A DNA stretch of 64,000 bases from Caenorhabditis elegans (lineage: Eukaryota > Nematoda > Chromadorea > Rhabditida > Rhabditidae). A program made the position numbers and the translations under genes. Each line of letters opens with the position of its first letter. The first letter of the stretch is position 1. The stretch is taken from positions 9,176,001-9,240,000 of the forward strand of contig NC_003284.9 of assembly GCF_000002985.6 (NCBI RefSeq), in the 5' to 3' direction. The notes beneath the pieces were generated by a model. That model was not told the origin of the DNA. It ran no database searches and worked only from the letters and a program-made list of their open reading frames with translations. This document shows positions 57,679 to 64,000 of this stretch, piece after piece.

Positions 57679-58600
57679 TTAATTGGAACGAGATGGACAT
57701 TGACAATATCCAGCGTCTGGCCCAATTGGTCCTTCCTTTCCGCACTTTCCAGGGGCTCCATCCTTTCCGTGAGCTCCAGTTCTTCCATTTTTTCCTGGGT
57801 GTCCTTGACGTCCTTCGTCTCCTGGATTTCCCTTGGATCCATCCTTTCCTGGCTCTCCTTGTTGTCCACGTGGTCCTTGTGGTCCTGGACGACCTGGGTT
57901 TCCTGGTGTGTGAACGGTTCCTGGTTGTCCTGGCTCTCCGCGTTGTCCTGGTCTTCCTTGTGGTCCTGGACCTCCAGTCTCTCCTGGCTCTCCGACTGGC
58001 CCTGGTGTTCCGGCCTCTCCTGGAGTACCGCGTTGACCTGGACGTCCACCGTTTCCTGGTGGTCCTGGTGGTCCGGCATCTCCTCGTGGCCCACGTGGTC
58101 CAGCTGGACACTTGATGCATCCACCTGGAATGTCATGAGTGACAAGAAGAGCAACTCCTGGAGCTCCGTCTTTTCCATCCTCTCCATCAGGTCCTGGAAG
58201 TCCGGCAAGTCCTGGCTCTCCTTTTTCTCCTGGTGATCCAGCTGGGCAAGCAGCAGCACGAGATTCACATTGGCAGCTATCAGAATTTCTTTTGTTACGT
58301 AGATTGATTCCCATAAGTTTCTTAACATCACGATGAACGGAAGCAGATTGTTGGCGAACTCCTCCATGAAGAACCATAATGTTTCCCCATGCCACATCAG
58401 AAACGTCCTAAAAATATAATATTAAACTTGAAGAAACGAACTCGTGTAAAAGAAATGAGAATCACCTTGAAATTTTCCATTCCAATGGAGATATCTTCGC
58501 TAAGTTTGTTAATGTCATTCATAATAACAAGAACAGAGCATAGCGATGCAGTGATAACCACAGCGCTAGTAGCACAGGAGACTGTGAGGGCGAATGTCAT
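57679..58600 (-). CDS. Cuticle collagen
   Basis: Two exons: 58600-58466 and 58407-57679, phase 0, 287 residues. The N-terminal nematode cuticle collagen domain includes a hydrophobic segment (CATSAVVITASLCSVLVIM). A subtilisin-like cleavage site RNKR at residues 82-85 follows, and then the Cys-flanked Gly-X-Y blocks: cysteine pairs CQC and C before the first block, CIKC between blocks, and a C-terminal CGKEG...CQC. Such proteins are secreted by hypodermis, trimerise and are cross-linked into the cuticle. The two-exon layout, short intron and nearby TATA box are typical of col genes. It is a single-copy member here; I do not assign a col number. Confidence 0.93.
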
Positions 58601-58639
58601 CGTCTGAGACGTTGATGACTGCTTTCGACATCCTACTGT

Positions 58640-58647
58640 CTTTTATA
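58640..58647 (-). promoter_or_regulatory. TATA box of the collagen gene
   Basis: TATAAAAG on the minus strand, about 40 bases upstream of the collagen ATG at 58600, a usual spacing for nematode collagen promoters with short leaders. Confidence 0.6.
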
Positions 58648-58876
58648 ATAATGTTTAAACCACGAAAAAAGTAGTCCTGGGTATCAAGTATTCCATGATG
58701 GCGTCGTACAACGACAGCAAGAAAAAACTCTGCGGCGAATTTGACGTGCGTAATATCTTATCTTATTTCCAATCAGTCTAACGGTTCACGATCAGGATCT
58801 GATGAATCCCCGGTTGTCAAAAAATGAGCTTAATGTAGAAAAAACTTGTAAAAATATGAAACGTATTTCAAAATGT

Positions 58877-59073
58877 GGTACCTGTGTAGTACACCTGTCC
58901 CAAAAAGATTTTCCAAAATGTTTTCCATTCCTTTAATGATAATTCAATAGAAACGTGAATTTGATTTGAATTTTAGGCTTTAAAAACTGTTCATAAACGT
59001 AATGCAAACAAAAAGGGTCATATCAAAAGTTCAAAATGGATAAAAATTTTTCAGCCAATACTACACAAGTACC
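58877..59073. repeat. MITE with GGTACTTGTGTA-like ends, copy 3
   Basis: 197 bp; ends GGTACCTGTGTAGTACACC and AATACTACACAAGTACC. The internal sequence has diverged from copies 1 and 2 but keeps a TTTTAGGCTTTAAAAACTG segment. It lies between the collagen and the receptor gene. Confidence 0.85.
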
Positions 59074-59149
59074 GAAAATTTGATTCTAGCAAATATATTC
59101 TCCATAATTCGCAAATTTCATTAAGAACATGTAAACAAGTATTTGATAA

Positions 59150-59349
59150 TCAGAAAAAATTGAGGAATGACAACATTGAGTCGTTATCACGGTATGCTAC
59201 AGGTACAATTAGGAGGCAGATGATTGTGAACAGTGTTGCAGTGCAAAAAAGACATAGTAAAAGTCGATCAACGACAGATGCAAGTTGTTGCCACTGCCAT
59301 TGAATTCGAGATCTTTCGTCAAGAATCTGAAAATAAGTTATTTTAATGA

Positions 59350-59443
<94 letters not shown>

Positions 59444-62400
59444 GTGGTCCACATAGTTTCTAATTGGGTTTTAAGAAAGTTTTTTTCGTGGAGATTTTTG
59501 TCAACAAAAGGAAGTGTTCTTTCACTTCAGCGAAAAAATATGTTGGTTCATAGTCATAATTTGTCAATAATGTAAATATTGATGAGCGTCTGTAGAGAAG
59601 CGCAAAAAGGCAACAAAATTAACGTAAAAACTATTGAAAAAAAAATTGGAAAATAAAGTTTCCAAAACACTTATTCTGTACGAATTTGGTATCTTCAATA
59701 TTTTGTTATGTTTGTTTTGATGTTAACCATTCAATTACTATAGAAGATTTTTTGAAAACTTGTTCTCCTGGCAGTAATGTTGTAACTGTAGTATTTATTG
59801 AGTTTGAGCTGTCAACAAAAATCAATAAGGAGCATGCATGCTGTAATCCTACAACGATATAATTTTGGCTTTTTTTGGCAATTGCTCTTCTGTTTTTGAT
59901 TGCATTTTTATTATTTCAAACTCTGAACACTTATTTGAAACTTACTTCTTCTCGTATTTCATGTTGCTGAAGACTTCGGTAAACCCTTTTTAATATCCGT
60001 CTAAATCTTGTTTCGAATTCTGTCAGCACAGAGTTGGATGAAGCACTTATTCTTGGCATTATCTGAAAAGATTTTATATTTCGGAACATGAAAAGAATGC
60101 TTGAACTTACGCCATCACTAACAACGCGTCCAAGAAATGTGCTTTCACTTGCAAAATCTTCTCTAATAGTTGACCCGTTCATAGGTTTTGTGTCTGCTGC
60201 CAGGCAGCTCATGATGGACTCTGCGTAGATATGCTAAACAACAAGTTAATGTTTTGTAGTTTGTTGTATTAACATACCACAAGTGGGTCCATGCACTCGC
60301 ACTCTCGATTTGCATTTTGCTCTTTTGATTTTGCTCTAACGTTTGACATATTTTTCACCCTTTTCAAATCTCGAAGTATTGAGCTTCTCCGAATAGTTGA
60401 CTTTTTGCTCTGGAATACTTCCCCTCAGATGAAAACTGTGAAAACTTAAGAGTATATATTACAAATGTTAAAAGTGAAATCTACGGTGAACACAAAACTG
60501 TGAGGATACAGTTTCAAATTATACAAAATGTTGCAATCAAAAAATTTATGAACTGAAATACCTGTGACGCTTTTAGCAATGCTATACTATCGGGTTCTCT
60601 TATTGACATTCTCATGAAAGTGGCCAAGTACCCCAGAATCCACTTCTGCATCCACGCAGGCACGTGCCTTCCCTGATTAGCTGCACCATTCCTGTGCATG
60701 TTAAGAGTGATTACATTTACGCATGTTGCTAGGCAAACCATAAGAAGAGAAGATACGTAATACATTCCTGAATAAATAAAATATTATTTCTAAAGATATG
60801 CAAAAAACGGTACTTGTGTATAACAACATTATAAAATTTATTTTTTCAATTTTTATTTTAAGTAGTGTAAATGCGTATCACGTTCAACTAAAATAGATAA
60901 GTCAATAAAAATTTAAATAGTTTGCTTAATGTGGGGTTATGACACACCAACACCGAAAAAACTAACCAATTAATGGAACACCTTCGGATGTTGGGGGTAT
61001 TGACTCAGTGATTGACTGCAGATACACACCCATGGAGAGCAAAGTTGTTATGATCATGTTAATTTTCTCGCCGGTTTCCGGGGGCATCAGGAAACCAAGA
61101 ACTGCCATTGATGAAATAAGAACGCAAGGAACAATCTGAATTTTAAAGTATTCAAGAGAATCTTAAAATAAGTCATAATTTTATCCGTTCTGACTTGTTG
61201 AAAAATGTGAAAAACTTTTCTAAATTGCCAATTTTGAGAGGAATGTATTTTTGTTTGCTATTTTTTAATCAGTCGCCTTCATTACAGACAACTCCAACCG
61301 ACTTACATGATTAAATACGTAGAACAAAGGACGTCTATGCATATGTATTCGTATCACAATTATTGGCCAATCACTATTAGTATCCGATGGAAATGTAACA
61401 ACTTCTCGAACAGCCGTCATATCCACAAGATCAAATTCGCTGTTGTTCATATAACTTGACAAATCCCCTTTGTCCGTGTTCAACCCGAGATTGATTTCTG
61501 TGATATCATGGGACCAGGAGGCAAATTTCAGATCACATTGCTGAAAATAATTAATAGTTTTTCGAAAATTTCTCTGATCCTCACTTGATCATCGAATGGA
61601 TAATATCGAACCCGTATTGGACAAGAACTCCTAAATAGTGCGGAAAACAGCCATGTCACGTTTCCGTCACTTGTGACCATTACATCGGTGGAGACGAGGG
61701 ATGCATAGTATTCTCGGATAGCGCTGCAAAATGGGAACAGGTTTAGTAAAAGATTTGAAGATTTGGAGAGAAGATATATTTGATCGATTCATTAAATGCA
61801 TTAAGTATGTGGGGGTATAGCTCAGTGGTAGAGCGCTCCCTTAGCATGGGAGAGGGCTGGGGTTCAATTCCCCATACCTCCAGGAACTTTTTTTCGAAGA
61901 TGAGATGCATTTTCTCCACAGTGACGAACTACTCGAGAAAGCGGCCAACAACAATAGTAACAATAGTAACATTAATGCAGCTTTACCACCACATTAACAT
62001 TAGACGTCTATAAATACGATTTCCTAGTTCACTTGGTTTTGACTAAATTGAGTTGAATTAGTGTTCAAATATTAAAATAAATGAAAATACAATTTAAAAA
62101 TCTGTTTCTCACCCGGGTATAGTTTTAAAAAATTTATAATGCATAACGTTTACTAAAGCTCACAATATTATATCATAGAGAAATCAACTTGCTAAACTGA
62201 CAAGATTAACAAGAAATCCCTATTTCAACAAAAAATGACTAGCTAAATTTTCATCTCGACCATTGCACTCAACCATGAAAAACATCATCGTCATGTTTCA
62301 ATAACATGGAGACGCACATGTCATTCCAAAGATCACTTCAACTTTTCCATAATTACGCCTCCTTCTCCTTTCATCTCATTTGTCCGCTCATATCAAATTC

Positions 62401-64000
62401 AATACGTTTTGTCTATAATTATAGGATGTCTGCAATGTTTCCAAAGCATATGAACTCTTTCCCTACACAAACCTCGTATTTGATTTGAGTTGGCGTTTAG
62501 ATGTATGCAAATTTGGTGTACTTAGTGTGGACAATTGTGTCAATTATGTAAACAAGGTTGCATCAAATGCATTTTTGTGCGCTTGAAAGTTTTTCGATGA
62601 CCAACTTGGGAACATGATTATTGACTTTTAGGTAAGTTTTTTTAGGTAAACCTGTTTTGAAAACTAGAAAAACAAATGTAACAGAAACACTTTGGTTCAT
62701 GAACATTTTTTTAAATGAACATCGACTTACGGCATGTACGGACTTTCTCTATCAAAAAAAAAATCAAAGGCAACAATCCGGTCTTTCTATCTTCGTGCAA
62801 AGATACCGTTTGTGGTATATAACGAGAAGATGTCTATATATTTGGTCATTTAATGATTTAAGCGGGGGTATAGCTCAGTGGTAGAGCGCTCCCTTAGCAT
62901 GGGAGAGGGCTGGGGTTCAATTCCCCATACCTCCAAAATTTTTTTTAAATGACAACCGTGAATCGAGCATAATTTTTTGCTAAATGTATTTAAACATTTT
63001 AAAGGAATATTGTGAGTTGGAAGCTTTTCGAGATGCGAAGTCGGTGTGAAAGCAGCGGACATCTATCGAGACCCGCAATTGATTGACCACGCATCCTCCC
63101 TGTGTGTCCCGAATAGTCTTTACCTTGCTTTCAAAATCAAAAAAATTGTTTATGATAGGGCTCAATAGAAACAAGTGGAACAGAAACAAATTTCATGGGA
63201 ATGACTTTTCATTGAATGTTTATATGGACACTTAAAAATAACTTTGCTACCGCTTATTCCATGAAAATTGAGATAGTCGTCTCTTCTACATAGACTAATA
63301 TCAAAAACAAATACTAATTTACATGGACATCGTTTTCTTTTCAAAAGGAGCATATTTTCTCGCTTCGCCCATAACATATGCTCCTTTTCTTTCTTTTTTC
63401 TTGTTTGGGGCCACCGCATACAAATTGAAGTGTATATCTAAATGAACGTAACGCTGGTTCGCTCGCTGATATGTAAGCATGTAAGCACGCATCTGAGTTT
63501 TTTGTTTGTCGGCTCAAAAACATCATTTGAGCAATGAGGTTCGACCCCTTATATGACAAACCGTTCACACACACAAAGTCGAAAACAAGTAATTATTTTG
63601 TTTTCATTTGACTAACAGCATGGAAAAAGAAGAAGAACGTAGGCAAAAATTACGTTTTCAACACTTTTTATCTGCCCTCAGGTGCCGTTTGCTCGTTGAA
63701 ATATGCTTGGCTCATAATGAGAATGGTGAGAATAAATCTTTTCCAAAAACGAGAGGGCGTGTGAGTAAGAAAAAACACACAGAGAAAGACCGGAAGATTA
63801 GCATTCAACAGAAATGAAAATGAAGAGGCCTACCAATTGAAAAAACTTTGAAAGGAGAAAGTCCCAAGAATATTATTATAGTTCCCAAATTCCCAGAAGT
63901 GTGAATATTTGCAAAACCTCCTAATTAATAGAATATAAGAAAACTTACTTGTTTACCAGAATTATATCGGGTTTCCAGATTCTTGCATGTGGAATATATA
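59150..64000 (-). CDS. Cys-loop receptor subunit, nicotinic acetylcholine receptor-like, non-alpha type (5' end outside window)
   Basis: Exons from right to left: 64000-63949 (partial), 61723-61585, 61540-61307, 61135-60967, 60767-60562, 60409-60278, 60233-60111, 60062-59946 and 59326-59150; phases agree throughout, about 449 residues visible. Seen: [12 protein letters not shown] (ligand-binding domain); the Cys-loop [15 protein letters not shown] with 13 residues between cysteines; TM1 ([20 protein letters not shown]); TM2 [20 protein letters not shown] preceded by GEK, the intermediate ring of cation-selective channels; TM3 ([20 protein letters not shown]); a loop of about 190 residues; TM4 ([20 protein letters not shown]). 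No vicinal cysteine pair in loop C, so a non-alpha subunit. It would sit in the plasma membrane of neurons or muscle as part of a pentamer. The specific acr/lgc name is not assigned. Confidence 0.9.
59353..59440. repeat. (CT)n microsatellite in a receptor intron
   Basis: About 44 CT dinucleotides between the last two exons of the receptor gene. Confidence 0.98.
60809..60954. repeat. MITE with GGTACTTGTGTA end, copy 4, degenerate
   Basis: 146 bp in an intron of the receptor gene. The left end GGTACTTGTGTATAACAACA is intact; the right end GACACACCAACACC is a decayed inverse. The internal ATCACGTTCAACTAAAATAG resembles the ATCACGTTTAATTTAAACAG of copy 1. Confidence 0.75.
61811..61882 (+). tRNA. 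tRNA-Ala (AGC)
   Basis: 72 nt. Acceptor stem GGGGGTA with TACCTCC and discriminator A; D arm AGCTCAGTGGTAGAGC; anticodon stem CTCCC-GGGAG with loop TTAGCAT (anticodon AGC); T arm TGGGG-TTCAATT-CCCCA. A T-run (GGAACTTTTTTT) follows as the Pol III terminator. It lies in the intron between 61723 and 63949 of the receptor gene, on the opposite strand. Confidence 0.97.
62864..62935 (+). tRNA. tRNA-Ala (AGC), second identical copy
   Basis: Sequence identical to 61811-61882, also followed by a T run (AAAATTTTTTTT). Same intron and orientation, about 1 kb away. Flanks are unrelated, so the duplication is either old with conserved gene bodies or involved only the gene. Confidence 0.97.

Noticed and set aside
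57608..58397. Alternative-frame and antisense ORFs across the collagen gene
   Set aside because: They are shadows of the Gly-X-Y codon repeat; only the frame with Gly-X-Y, RNKR and cysteine pairs is coding.
59150..59452. ORF with a long Glu-Arg repeat joined to the last receptor exon
   Set aside because: The repeat part is the CT microsatellite of the intron; the real exon begins at the acceptor next to 59326.

Overview
The window reads as nematode nuclear DNA, almost certainly the Caenorhabditis elegans X chromosome or a very close relative. The base composition is AT-rich, introns are short (about 45-60 nt) with TTTTCAG-type acceptors, and acceptor-like TTTCAG sites lie a few bases before start codons, as expected for trans-splicing. 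A cuticle collagen is present, and a Crumbs-like gene, a TCAIM-like gene and vav-1 lie side by side, as I remember for the C. elegans C35B8 interval. Exon models were built by hand from splice signals, reading frame and intron phase.

Layout. 1-8.6 kb holds small genes of unknown function: two paralogous short minus-strand ORFs (1.2 and 3.6 kb), a six-exon minus-strand gene (4.0-5.0 kb), a two-exon minus-strand gene (5.8-6.4 kb), and two plus-strand genes of 90 and 91 codons with the same three-exon structure (6.5 and 8.2 kb). 8.95-13.9 kb is a block of five adjoining tandem arrays, dominated by about 150 copies of a 25-bp unit. 13.9-15.1 kb is an unidentified four-exon gene. 15.19-27.64 kb is a complete BEL/Pao-type LTR retrotransposon with 648-bp LTRs differing at 2 positions, a 5-bp target duplication and a tRNA-Gly-type primer site. 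It also carries a large intron-containing ORF upstream of gag, and its pol region is broken by stops, frameshifts and deletions.

28-41 kb contains the Crumbs-family gene (crb-3-like) with a possible 7-kb first intron, a sparsely coding stretch rich in inverted-repeat elements, and an eight-exon TCAIM-like mitochondrial gene. 41.5-48.3 kb on the minus strand is vav-1 (CH, DH, PH, C1, SH3, SH2, SH3), with a probable further 5' exon at 49.2 kb. 49.3-57.6 kb has no gene I can support. A cuticle collagen lies at 57.7-58.6 kb. A cation-channel-type Cys-loop receptor subunit (minus strand) runs from 59.15 kb past the window end; its largest visible intron holds two identical tRNA-Ala(AGC) genes on the opposite strand.

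The genes do not form an operon or a single pathway. Crumbs (apical polarity), Vav (Rho-family GEF signalling), collagen (cuticle) and the receptor (excitable cells) are separate functions that happen to be neighbours. The most unusual material is the retrotransposon with its spliced upstream gene, the 5-kb tandem-array block next to it, and the dispersed GGTACTTGTGTA-ended MITE family, which has four copies here.
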